Notes under the pieces: generated by a model | Database searches by the model: none | The model's input: only the letters and a program-made list of their open reading frames with translations | Told to the model about the DNA's origin: nothing | Assembly: GCF_947500765.1 (NCBI RefSeq) | Contig: NZ_CANMTH010000001.1 | Span: 496,001-560,000, forward strand | Direction of reading: 5' to 3' | DNA from: an uncultured Formosa sp. | Lineage (GTDB): Bacteria > Bacteroidota > Bacteroidia > Flavobacteriales > Flavobacteriaceae | Length of the DNA stretch: 64,000 bases | In this document: piece by piece, positions 27,882-36,523 of the stretch | How the letters are laid out: every line of letters starts with the position of its first letter | How positions within the stretch are numbered: position 1 is the first letter of the stretch | Position numbers and translations under genes: made by a program

Positions 27882-28331
27882 GTTTTGATGTGGTTTGTTT
27901 TGTTAATAACAAATCAAATCTATGTAAAAAGTTTTTTAAACCTACTAAAAAATAGGGGGGTAAGGTGTATTTTTATCATTTAATCAGTTTTACCCCTTAA
28001 AAAATGAGGGTATTTTAAATAAATATTCAAAAATGAGTATTTTTTCGAATGGTCTTTTTGGGGAAATTTGAAATAATTGTTAAATTTTATGAATTAAATG
28101 CACTCAAATCACCTTAGTGTTAAGAAGACTTTTGTTTATTATTAAATTTGTTGCATTTTATTGTTTTGAAAATGGTAGTGAATTCGTAAATTACAACCCT
28201 AAATAATTGTAATAAGAAAATGAATATTAAAGTATACCTATAATGTCATAAAAATTTAATTACAATTATTACAGTAAAAAGTATACTGTTATATTAGTAC
28301 TTGCTAGTAGCAAAAAATAACTAAACAATTA
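27882..28331. promoter_or_regulatory. Divergent porin/gltB regulatory region with repeated dyads
   Basis: This 450-nt gap holds no credible gene. Near the porin side are GGGGTAA (27957-27963), its complement TTACCCC (27990-27996) and a further GGGTA at 28009-28013. Near the gltB side is a 12-bp inverted repeat (AATAATTGTAAT 28202-28213, complement 28259-28270), followed by ACAGTA...TACTGT. These are operator-like but match no site I can name. A shared nitrogen regulator is plausible from the flanking genes. Confidence 0.4.
27915..27922 (-). promoter_or_regulatory. -7 box (TAGATTTG) of the porin-amt2 operon
   Basis: The minus-strand octamer TAGATTTG fits TAnnTTTG and lies 34 nt upstream of the porin ATG. 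No good -33 TTTG is visible at the normal spacing, so the promoter may need an activator. Confidence 0.4.
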
Positions 28332-31300
28332 ATGATTATGTTGAAGAAACAAGGGCTGTATTTGCCAGAATTTGAACACGACAATTGTGGGGCTGGATTT
28401 ATTTGTAGTTTAACAGGAAGTAGGTCTAATGATATTATCCATAAAGCACTAGAAATACTAGTGAAATTGGAGCATAGAGGTGCTGTGAGTTCAGATGGTA
28501 AAACAGGGGATGGAGCTGGGATTTTAATAGATATTCCCCATGATTTTTTTGTAAAATATTGTGATTTTGATTTGCCTGCTCGAGGGGAGTATGCCGTGAG
28601 TAATATGTTCTTGCCTAAAAGGCAAAATCAACGCGAATTTTGTGTAAATACGTTCGAAAAATGTATTGCTGAACAAGGGCTTAAATTAATAGGTTGGCGT
28701 ACTGCTCCAGTTAATAATAACGTAATAGGTAAAATAGCAGCAGCTAGTGAGCCTTTTATTCAACAAGTTTTTATTGGAAAAAATAATCCTGAGCAAACAG
28801 ATTTTGAGTTTAATTTAAAATTATTCTCAGCACGAAAGATTGCTGAACACGCAGTATATAATTCAAAATTATCTGAATCTTCATTCTTTTATTTCCCTAG
28901 TTTATCAACTAAAACTATAATATATAAAGGGTTGTTAATGCCTGAAGATATTAAAGAGTATTATTTAGATTTATTAAATCCTTTATTGGATGCAAAGCTA
29001 GCACTAGTGCATCAACGTTTTTCAACCAACACGTTTCCAACATGGGATTTAGCTCAGCCATTTCGTTACATGTGTCACAATGGTGAAATTAATACATTAA
29101 GAGGAAATGTATCTCGAATGTTTTCTCGTGAAGAAATCATGGAGAGTGATTGGTTTGGAGATGATATTAAACGTATTATTCCTACTATACTAAAAGGTAA
29201 GTCAGATTCAGCTTCTATGGACATGGTTGTTGAGTTGTTATTAATGACAGGGCGTTCTTTGCCAGAAGTAATGATGATGTTAGTTCCTGAAGCATGGGAG
29301 AAAAATGTAAATATGTCTGATGCTAAAAAAGCATTTTACGAATTTAATTCATGTTTAATGGAGCCTTGGGATGGGCCTGCATCTATTCCGTTTACAGATG
29401 GAAGTTATATTGGAGCCGTGTTAGATAGAAATGGTTTACGTCCGTCTAGATATACAGTTACAAAAGATGATTTTGTAATCATGTCTTCAGAAACAGGAGT
29501 TGTAGAGATTGAGCCAGAGAATATTAAATTCCACGGTCGATTAGAGCCAGGGAAAATGTTTTTAGTTAATATGGACGAAGGTCGTATTATTAACGATGAA
29601 GAAATTAAAGAAGCGATTGCGAATAAGCATCCATATAGAAAGTGGTTAGATAAAAACCTAATTCACTTAAAAGATATTCCTTATAGTACAGATCCTGTTG
29701 TTTTTGAAGAAGAAGATTTAGGTATAAGACAAAGTGTTTTTGGATATACCCAAGAAGATTTAAATACCATTATTAAACCGATGGCTCAAGCAGGAAAAGA
29801 ACCAATTGGTTCTATGGGTAGCGATACTCCAATTGCTGTATTGTCTGAGCGTCCTCAATTAATATACAATTATTTTAAGCAGTTATTTGCACAAGTAACG
29901 AATCCGCCGTTAGATGGTATTCGTGAAGAATTAATTACAGACATTAGTTTAACTTTAGGAAGTGATACTAATATTTTTGAAATTAATGAATATCACTGTC
30001 GTAAGTTGAAAATTCAGAATCCTGTAATTTCTAAGCAAGATTTAGATAAAATTAAGCATCATGATAAAAGTCCAGATTACCAAGTAACATCAATTTCAAT
30101 TTTATACGATGTCTCTAAAGGGGTTAATGGTCTTGAAGATCGTTTAGAGGAGATTGTTAATACAGCTGAAAAAGCGATAGATTCTGGAACTAATATTATT
30201 ATCCTTTCAGATAGAAATGTAAATAAAGTTAAGGCGCCAATTCCGGCATTATTAGCATGTTCCTATGTTAATCATGCATTATATAAAAGAGGAAAACGTT
30301 CTCAAATTAGTTTAATTATAGAGTCTGCAGAACCTCGTGAAGTTCATCATTTTGCATTATTATTTGGTTATGGAGCAAGTGCAATTAACCCTTATATGGT
30401 TAATGAGATTGTTGAAAAACAATTAAAAGATCAAGATCTTACTAGTTTAGATTTTGAAGAAGCAATTGCAAATTATAATATAGCTGTAGGAAAAGGGATT
30501 TTAAAGGTCATGAATAAGATTGGAATTTCTACTTTAAATTCTTATCGTGGGTCTCAACTTTTCGAATGTATTGGTATTAATACCAAAGTTGTAGAAAAGT
30601 ATTTCCCAACAACGGCAACACGTATTCAGGGTATTGGTTTAAATGAAATAGAAAAAGAAATTTCTCTTCGTCATCAATGCGCCTATAAAGTCAGAGAAAT
30701 CAATGCTAATTTAGATTTAGAAATTGGTGGACAATATAGGTGGAGACGTAGCGGAGAAAAGCATTTATTTAATCCGTTAACCATTGCAAAATTACAAGAA
30801 TCTGTTCGTACTAATAAAAAGTCTACTTATAAAGAGTATTCAGAACTTGTAAATAATCAATCGAAAGATCTAATGACAATTCGTGGATTGTTTGAATTTA
30901 CAAACTACGATCCCATTTCAATAGAAGAGGTAGAGCCTTGGACCGAAATCGTAAAACGTTTTAAAACGGGAGCGATGTCTTACGGATCTATTAGTAAAGA
31001 AGCACACGAGAATTTAGCCATTGCAATGAACCGTATTGGTGGAAAAAGTAATTCAGGTGAAGGTGGGGAAGATCAAGAACGTTTTTATAAGGATCCTGAT
31101 GGAGACTGGAAAAACAGTGCTATTAAGCAAGTGGCTTCCGGGCGTTTTGGAGTAACTTCTAATTACTTAACAAGTGCAAAAGAGATTCAGATTAAAATGG
31201 CGCAAGGTGCGAAACCTGGAGAAGGTGGACAGTTGCCTGGGCCAAAAGTGAATCCTTCAATTGCAAAAACACGTAACTCTACACCTTATGTGGGATTAAT

Positions 31301-32843
31301 TTCACCACCACCACATCACGATATTTATTCAATTGAAGATTTATCTCAATTAATTTACGATTTAAAATCGGCTAACAGAGAAGCGCGTATTAACGTAAAA
31401 TTAGTATCAGAAGTTGGAGTAGGAACAGTAGCAGCTGGTGTTGCAAAAGCAAAAGCAGATGTTATCTTAGTTTCAGGATTTGATGGAGGTACAGGAGCTT
31501 CTCCTTTAACATCTTTAAAACATTGTGGATTACCTTGGGAGTTAGGAATTGCTGAAGCGCAACAAACTTTAGTAATGAATGATTTAAGAAATCGTATTGT
31601 TTTAGAATGTGACGGACAATTAAAAACGGGTAGAGATGTTGCTATCGCTTGTTTGTTAGGGGCTGAAGAATTTGGTTTCGCAACGGCACCATTAGTAGCT
31701 TCTGGTTGTATCATGATGCGTGTATGTCATTTAAATACATGTCCAGTGGGTATTGCAACTCAAAATCCGGAATTACGTAAAAAATTCAAAGGGAAACCTG
31801 AGCATGTTGTTAACTACATGTATTTTGTTGCTCAAGAATTACGTGAAATTATGGCACAATTAGGATTTAGAACTATTAACGAAATGGTTGGACAATCTCA
31901 AAAATTAGATCGTAATCAGGCTATTGAACATTATAAAGCTTCAGGTATCGATTTAACTCCAATTTTACATAGAGTAAAAACAGAGCCTTATGTAAAATTA
32001 TATAATACAGAAAAACAAGAACATCATTTAGAAAGTCATTTAGACTTCGAGATTATTAATAAAGCCCATCCAGCATTATTCCGTAAGGAAAAAACATATT
32101 TAGATTTTCAAATTACAAACGTCGATCGTGCCGTTGGTGCAGTAGTTAGTAACGAAATATCTAAAATTTATGGGGCGCAAGGCTTACCAGAAAATACGCT
32201 TAACTTGAATTTTACAGGATCTGCGGGACAAAGTTTTGGAGCTTTTGCAACTAAAGGCTTAACAATGATTGTTAACGGAAATACAAACGATTATTTAGGT
32301 AAAGGGTTATCAGGAGCTAAGGTAATTATTAAAGTTCCTGAAAAAGCAACTATTGTTCCTGAAGAGAATGTAATTACAGGAAACGTAACTCTGTATGGTG
32401 CAACTTCTGGAGAAGTTTATATTAATGGTAAAGCAGGAGAACGCTTTTGTGTAAGAAATTCAGGAGCTCAAGCTGTTGTAGAAGGTATTGGAGATCATGG
32501 TTGTGAGTATATGACAGGTGGTGTTGCTGTAGTGCTTGGCCAGGTTGGGAGAAACTTTGGAGCAGGTATGAGTGGTGGTATCGCTTTTGTTTTAGATGAA
32601 AAAAACACATTTAAAGGACATTGTAATTCCGAAGCACTGAACTTAGATCCAGTGGTTTTAGAGGAAGATATACTAACGTTAAAAACATTGATTGAAAATC
32701 ATTATAATGCAACTTTAAGTCCGTTGGCACAACGTATTTTAGAAGAATGGGAAACATACTTGCCTAAGTTTGTTAAGGTGTTACCAGAAGAATATAAGCA
32801 AGCTTTAATAAAATTAGAACAAGAAAACCTTGTAACGCAATAG
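28332..32843 (+). CDS. gltB: Glutamate synthase, large (alpha) subunit
   Basis: The 1503 residues are the full length for the NADPH-type alpha subunit. A short propeptide precedes Cys19 (DNCGAGF), the N-terminal nucleophile of the class II glutaminase domain. The FMN synthase domain carries AQGAKPGEGGQLPG, and the 3Fe-4S cysteines are at about 1126, 1132 and 1137 (GCIMMRVCHLNTCPVG). The C-terminal beta-helix domain (SGAQAVVEGIGDHGCEYMTGG) is complete. The enzyme makes two glutamates from glutamine and 2-oxoglutarate. The start could be Met1 or Met3. gltD follows after 5 nt. Confidence 0.97.
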   Translation: MIMLKKQGLYLPEFEHDNCGAGFICSLTGSRSNDIIHKALEILVKLEHRGAVSSDGKTGDGAGILIDIPHDFFVKYCDFDLPARGEYAVSNMFLPKRQNQREFCVNTFEKCIAEQGLKLIGWRTAPVNNNVIGKIAAASEPFIQQVFIGKNNPEQTDFEFNLKLFSARKIAEHAVYNSKLSESSFFYFPSLSTKTIIYKGLLMPEDIKEYYLDLLNPLLDAKLALVHQRFSTNTFPTWDLAQPFRYMCHNGEINTLRGNVSRMFSREEIMESDWFGDDIKRIIPTILKGKSDSASMDMVVELLLMTGRSLPEVMMMLVPEAWEKNVNMSDAKKAFYEFNSCLMEPWDGPASIPFTDGSYIGAVLDRNGLRPSRYTVTKDDFVIMSSETGVVEIEPENIKFHGRLEPGKMFLVNMDEGRIINDEEIKEAIANKHPYRKWLDKNLIHLKDIPYSTDPVVFEEEDLGIRQSVFGYTQEDLNTIIKPMAQAGKEPIGSMGSDTPIAVLSERPQLIYNYFKQLFAQVTNPPLDGIREELITDISLTLGSDTNIFEINEYHCRKLKIQNPVISKQDLDKIKHHDKSPDYQVTSISILYDVSKGVNGLEDRLEEIVNTAEKAIDSGTNIIILSDRNVNKVKAPIPALLACSYVNHALYKRGKRSQISLIIESAEPREVHHFALLFGYGASAINPYMVNEIVEKQLKDQDLTSLDFEEAIANYNIAVGKGILKVMNKIGISTLNSYRGSQLFECIGINTKVVEKYFPTTATRIQGIGLNEIEKEISLRHQCAYKVREINANLDLEIGGQYRWRRSGEKHLFNPLTIAKLQESVRTNKKSTYKEYSELVNNQSKDLMTIRGLFEFTNYDPISIEEVEPWTEIVKRFKTGAMSYGSISKEAHENLAIAMNRIGGKSNSGEGGEDQERFYKDPDGDWKNSAIKQVASGRFGVTSNYLTSAKEIQIKMAQGAKPGEGGQLPGPKVNPSIAKTRNSTPYVGLISPPPHHDIYSIEDLSQLIYDLKSANREARINVKLVSEVGVGTVAAGVAKAKADVILVSGFDGGTGASPLTSLKHCGLPWELGIAEAQQTLVMNDLRNRIVLECDGQLKTGRDVAIACLLGAEEFGFATAPLVASGCIMMRVCHLNTCPVGIATQNPELRKKFKGKPEHVVNYMYFVAQELREIMAQLGFRTINEMVGQSQKLDRNQAIEHYKASGIDLTPILHRVKTEPYVKLYNTEKQEHHLESHLDFEIINKAHPALFRKEKTYLDFQITNVDRAVGAVVSNEISKIYGAQGLPENTLNLNFTGSAGQSFGAFATKGLTMIVNGNTNDYLGKGLSGAKVIIKVPEKATIVPEENVITGNVTLYGATSGEVYINGKAGERFCVRNSGAQAVVEGIGDHGCEYMTGGVAVVLGQVGRNFGAGMSGGIAFVLDEKNTFKGHCNSEALNLDPVVLEEDILTLKTLIENHYNATLSPLAQRILEEWETYLPKFVKVLPEEYKQALIKLEQENLVTQ

Positions 32844-32848
32844 ATATT

Positions 32849-34315
32849 ATGGGAAAAATAACAGGATTTTTAGAATATAAACGCGAAATTGAAGGTTACG
32901 AACCTGTAGAAGAGCGTATAAAAGACTACAAAGAATTTACAATTCCATTATCTGAATCGCATATAAAAAATCAAGGTGCGCGTTGTATGGATTGTGGAAT
33001 TCCATTTTGTCACAGTGGTTGTCCGCTTGGTAATTTAATTCCAGATTTTAACGATAAAGTATATAAAGGAAAGTGGAAAGAAGCAGCAGCTATTTTACAT
33101 TCTACAAATAATTTTCCAGAGTTTACAGGAAGACTTTGTCCAGCACCTTGCGAAGAAGCATGTGTGTTAGGGATTAACGAAGATCCTGTAACAATTGAGA
33201 ATATTGAAAAAAACATAGTAGAAACAGCCTTTAAAGAAGGTTGGATTGTGGCTAATCCGCCAAAACAACGTACTGGTAAAACGGTAGCGGTTATTGGTGG
33301 TGGTCCTTCAGGTCTGGCTGCTGCACAGCAATTAAATCGTGCGGGACATTTAGTGACACTTTTTGAAAGAGACGATAAAGTTGGTGGTTTAATGCGCTAC
33401 GGTATTCCAGATTTTAAATTGGAAAAACAAATTATAGATCGTCGTGTAGCTGTTCTAGAAGAAGAAGGGATTATCTTTAAAACTAATGCACATGTTGGGG
33501 TAAATGTAGATGCAGATAAGCTTAAAGCAGATTTTGATGCAGTGGTGTTATGTGGGGGTGCAACCGTAAGACGTGGTATGCCAATTCCAGGAGCAGAATT
33601 AAATGGGGTTGTTCAGGCTATGGATTTTCTAAAGCAGAATAACAAGCGTGTAAGCGGAACTAAAGAATTTGAAAAAGAGATTTTAGCTACAGATAAACAT
33701 GTTATTGTTATTGGAGGTGGAGATACAGGATCTGATTGTATTGGGACCTCTAATCGTCATGGAGCAAAATCGGTTACTAATTTTGAAATTTTAGATAAAC
33801 CATCAGTAGGAAGACCAGCAAATCAGCCTTGGCCGTATTGGCCTATGAAACTGCGAACAAGTTCTTCTCATAAAGAAGGAGTAGAGCGTTTTTTTAGTAT
33901 TTCAACCAAAGAATTTTTAGGTGATGAAAACGGAAATTTAAAAGGATTAGTAACAACCGAGGTGGAGTGGGTTTTTAAAGAAGGAGAACGTCCGCAATTA
34001 AAAGAGCTTCCGGGTACTGAAAAAACTTGGGATTGCGATTTAGCTTTATTGGCTTTAGGTTTTACAGGATCTGAAAAGACACTTCCAGAGCAGTTAGGTT
34101 TAGAAATGGATTTTAGAACTAATATTAAGGCAGATACTAAGGATTATATGTCTAATGTGCCAGGAGTTTTTGTTGCGGGAGATATGCGTCGTGGACAATC
34201 TTTAATTGTATGGGCAATTTCAGAAGGTAGACAAGCAGCTTATCATGTAGATACGTATTTAATGGGAGAATCTAATTTACCTCTTAAAACAGGAATTGAT
34301 TTACCTCGTGTTTAA
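32849..34315 (+). CDS. gltD: Glutamate synthase, small (beta) subunit
   Basis: The 488 residues have N-terminal cysteine clusters for the two 4Fe-4S centres (MDCGIPFCHSGCPLGN and RLCPAPCEEACVLG). Two dinucleotide-binding motifs follow (VAVIGGGPSGLAAAQQL for FAD, VIVIGGGDTGSDCIG for NADPH), with a C-terminal GVFVAGDMRRGQSLIVWA. It supplies electrons from NADPH to GltB. The 5-nt spacing shows one operon with gltB. Confidence 0.97.
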   Translation: MGKITGFLEYKREIEGYEPVEERIKDYKEFTIPLSESHIKNQGARCMDCGIPFCHSGCPLGNLIPDFNDKVYKGKWKEAAAILHSTNNFPEFTGRLCPAPCEEACVLGINEDPVTIENIEKNIVETAFKEGWIVANPPKQRTGKTVAVIGGGPSGLAAAQQLNRAGHLVTLFERDDKVGGLMRYGIPDFKLEKQIIDRRVAVLEEEGIIFKTNAHVGVNVDADKLKADFDAVVLCGGATVRRGMPIPGAELNGVVQAMDFLKQNNKRVSGTKEFEKEILATDKHVIVIGGGDTGSDCIGTSNRHGAKSVTNFEILDKPSVGRPANQPWPYWPMKLRTSSSHKEGVERFFSISTKEFLGDENGNLKGLVTTEVEWVFKEGERPQLKELPGTEKTWDCDLALLALGFTGSEKTLPEQLGLEMDFRTNIKADTKDYMSNVPGVFVAGDMRRGQSLIVWAISEGRQAAYHVDTYLMGESNLPLKTGIDLPRV

Positions 34316-34387
34316 ATTATAATTTAAAGTAAATATTTAGAATTTTCATAGGTTCTTAATTTAAGAATTAAGATATTTGAAAGACAT
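34316..34387 (+). promoter_or_regulatory. Region upstream of the ilv leader peptide
   Basis: This gap must hold the ilv promoter. GATATTTG at 34372-34379 is only a partial -7 match and no -33 TTG is present at the usual distance, so the promoter cannot be placed with confidence. Confidence 0.3.
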
Positions 34388-34450
34388 ATGAAAAACATTA
34401 TAGTAAATATCATTTCTATTAGTGTCGTTGTGATTCGTTCACGGGGATAA
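34388..34450 (+). CDS. ilvL: Ile/Val-rich leader peptide of the ilv operon
   Basis: A 20-codon frame encodes MKNIIVNIISISVVVIRSRG. Ten of the 20 residues are Ile or Val, including ISISVVVI just before the end, and the stop TAA is followed by an intrinsic terminator. This is the architecture of an attenuator leader peptide for branched-chain amino acids; the gene downstream is ilvD. When charged tRNA-Ile or tRNA-Val is scarce, ribosomes would stall on these codons. No Leu codon is present, which fits an operon for Ile and Val and not the leu operon, which is separate here. Confidence 0.85.
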   Translation: MKNIIVNIISISVVVIRSRG

Positions 34451-34516
34451 AAAGGGAGTGTGTTTATTCTAAAATAAAATTAAAGCCTTCCTTTTTATGG
34501 AAGGCTTTTTTGTTTT
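34447..34516 (+). terminator. ilv attenuator: terminator with competing antiterminator stem
   Basis: The terminator stem AAAGCCTTCC (34482-34491) pairs with GGAAGGCTTT (34499-34508), followed by a T-rich tract. The segment ATAAAAAGGGAG (34447-34458), which overlaps the leader stop codon, is complementary to 34487-34498, covering the loop and part of the 5' arm (12 pairs, one G-T). A ribosome finishing the leader would cover the first segment and allow termination. A ribosome stalled upstream would leave it free to block the terminator. Confidence 0.8.
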
Positions 34517-34828
34517 AATATAGTGTCGAGAACACTGTTGTTTTATAAAATTAATTAAAGCTGTAAACGTAAAATAACGATGGCTTTTTGGTTCCGATTT
34601 TATAATAAAACCTTAATTCTGAAAAAAGTCATTTTTTTTATAATAAAAAGAAGAAATTGAACGTCATATATAGGTGGATTTAAGTTGTTTTAAATCAGTG
34701 TTTTAGGTGTGTATTATTAATGGTGGATTTAGTCGATATGTGTTGGGGTAAATTCGTTAAAAAATGACAAAAAATTAATTTAGTACTCTCAAAGGAATTA
34801 GAATGAGAGCAAAAGCTTTTAAAAACAT
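34512..34828 (+). other. Untranslated region between ilv attenuator and ilvD
   Basis: About 320 nt with no convincing gene. A 26-codon frame (34580-34660, starting MAFWFRFYNK) is present but has no clear function. A short CTCTC/GAGAG hairpin lies at about 34785-34808, shortly before the ilvD start. I see no riboswitch pattern. Confidence 0.4.
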
Positions 34829-36514
34829 ATGAAAAACTTAAAAAAGTATAGTTACGCGGTCACTCAAGATGCTTCTTTACCTGCAGCTCAGGCAATGTTG
34901 CATGCTATTGGGTTAACAGATGAAGATTTAGAAAAACCATTTATTGGTATTGCTAGTACAGGTTACGAAGGAAATCCTTGTAATATGCATCTTAACGACT
35001 TAGCGACTCATGTTAAAAAAGGAACGCAAAATGCCGACATGGTTGGGTTAATTTTTAATACCATTGGTATTAGTGATGGTATATCTAATGGTACGCCAGG
35101 TATGCGTTATTCGTTAGTCTCTAGAGATATTATTGCAGATTCTGTAGAAACTGTTGTTGAAGGAATGAGTTATGATGGTGTAATTACCGTTGTAGGTTGT
35201 GATAAAAACATGCCAGGTGCCTTAATGGGTATGTTGCGATTAAATAGGCCGTCAATTCTGGTTTATGGAGGTACAATTGCTTCTGGTTGTCATAAGGGTG
35301 AAAAACTTGATATTATTTCTGCTTTTGAAGCTTACGGAAAAAAAGTTGCTGGAACTATTGGAGATTCAGAATTTAAAGAAGTGGTGCATAAAGCCTGTCC
35401 AGGTGCTGGAGCTTGTGGAGGTATGTACACCGCAAACACTATGGCGTCTGCTATAGAAGCTTTAGGGATGTCGTTACCGTTTAACTCTTCTACTCCTGCT
35501 GTTGGAGACGATAAATTAAAAGAAAAAGAATGTGTTAAAGCAGGAGAAGCTTTACGCTATTTATTAGAAAATGATATAAAACCTTCAGACATTGTAACTA
35601 AAGAATCATTAGAAAATGCATTTAGATTAGTTACTGTTTTAGGAGGGTCTACAAATGCAGTACTTCACTTTTTGGCAATTGCTAAAGCTGCAAAAATAGA
35701 TTTTACATTACAAGATTTTAAAAGAATTAGCGATACAACTCCATTATTGGCAGACTTAAAGCCTAGTGGTAAATACTCTATGGAAGATTTGCATGGTATT
35801 GGAGGTATTCCAGGTGTTTTAAAATACATGTTAGAGAACGATATGCTTCATGGCGATTGTTTAACAGTTACAGGGAAAACTATTGCAGAAAACTTAAAAG
35901 ATGTTCCTAATTTAACTGAAGGACAACAAATTATAAAACCACTTGAAACACCTATTAAGGAAACAGGTCATATTAGAATATTATTCGGAAACTTGGCCAC
36001 AGAAGGAGCTGTAGCAAAAATTACAGGTAAAGAAGGCTTGTCTTTTAAAGGTGTAGCTAATGTTTTTAATAGTGAAGCTGAGGTTAATGAAGGTATCGCT
36101 CACGGAAAAGTAAAAAAAGGAGACGTGATTATTATTCGTTACGAAGGTCCTAAAGGAGCACCAGGTATGCCAGAAATGTTAAAACCAACATCATCTATTA
36201 TGGGAGCTGGTTTAGGGAAAGATGTTGCAATGATTACCGACGGGCGTTTCTCAGGAGGGTCTCATGGTTTTGTTGTTGGGCACGTTGCGCCAGAAGCACA
36301 AGAAGGAGGTAATATAGCTTTAGTAGAAAACGGCGATGTTATTTTTATTGATGCTGAAAACAATACGATTGATATTGAAATCTCTGAAGAGTTATTGGCA
36401 AAAAGAAGAGCGAATTGGGTAGCTCCAAAATTGAAAGCAGAACGAGGAGTATTATATAAATATGCGAAAACAGTATCGTCGGCATCGAAAGGGTGTGTGA
36501 CTGATGAATTCTAA
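34829..36514 (+). CDS. ilvD: Dihydroxy-acid dehydratase
   Basis: The 561 residues match the IlvD/Edd family: iron-sulfur ligands in [13 protein letters not shown] and [19 protein letters not shown], and the C-terminal [22 protein letters not shown]. It dehydrates 2,3-dihydroxy acids to the 2-keto precursors of valine, leucine and isoleucine. It is the first structural gene after the attenuator; ilvB follows after 9 nt. Confidence 0.96.
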   Translation: MKNLKKYSYAVTQDASLPAAQAMLHAIGLTDEDLEKPFIGIASTGYEGNPCNMHLNDLATHVKKGTQNADMVGLIFNTIGISDGISNGTPGMRYSLVSRDIIADSVETVVEGMSYDGVITVVGCDKNMPGALMGMLRLNRPSILVYGGTIASGCHKGEKLDIISAFEAYGKKVAGTIGDSEFKEVVHKACPGAGACGGMYTANTMASAIEALGMSLPFNSSTPAVGDDKLKEKECVKAGEALRYLLENDIKPSDIVTKESLENAFRLVTVLGGSTNAVLHFLAIAKAAKIDFTLQDFKRISDTTPLLADLKPSGKYSMEDLHGIGGIPGVLKYMLENDMLHGDCLTVTGKTIAENLKDVPNLTEGQQIIKPLETPIKETGHIRILFGNLATEGAVAKITGKEGLSFKGVANVFNSEAEVNEGIAHGKVKKGDVIIIRYEGPKGAPGMPEMLKPTSSIMGAGLGKDVAMITDGRFSGGSHGFVVGHVAPEAQEGGNIALVENGDVIFIDAENNTIDIEISEELLAKRRANWVAPKLKAERGVLYKYAKTVSSASKGCVTDEF

Positions 36515-36523
36515 TTTTTTACT

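Noticed and set aside
31355..31714. 119-residue open frame opposite gltB
   Set aside because: Antisense to the most conserved part of glutamate synthase; no family features or promoter.
34580..34660. 26-codon frame (MAFWFRFYNK...) between the ilv attenuator and ilvD, considered as a second leader peptide
   Set aside because: It has no clear run of a regulatory amino acid and no terminator behind it, unlike the convincing leader upstream.
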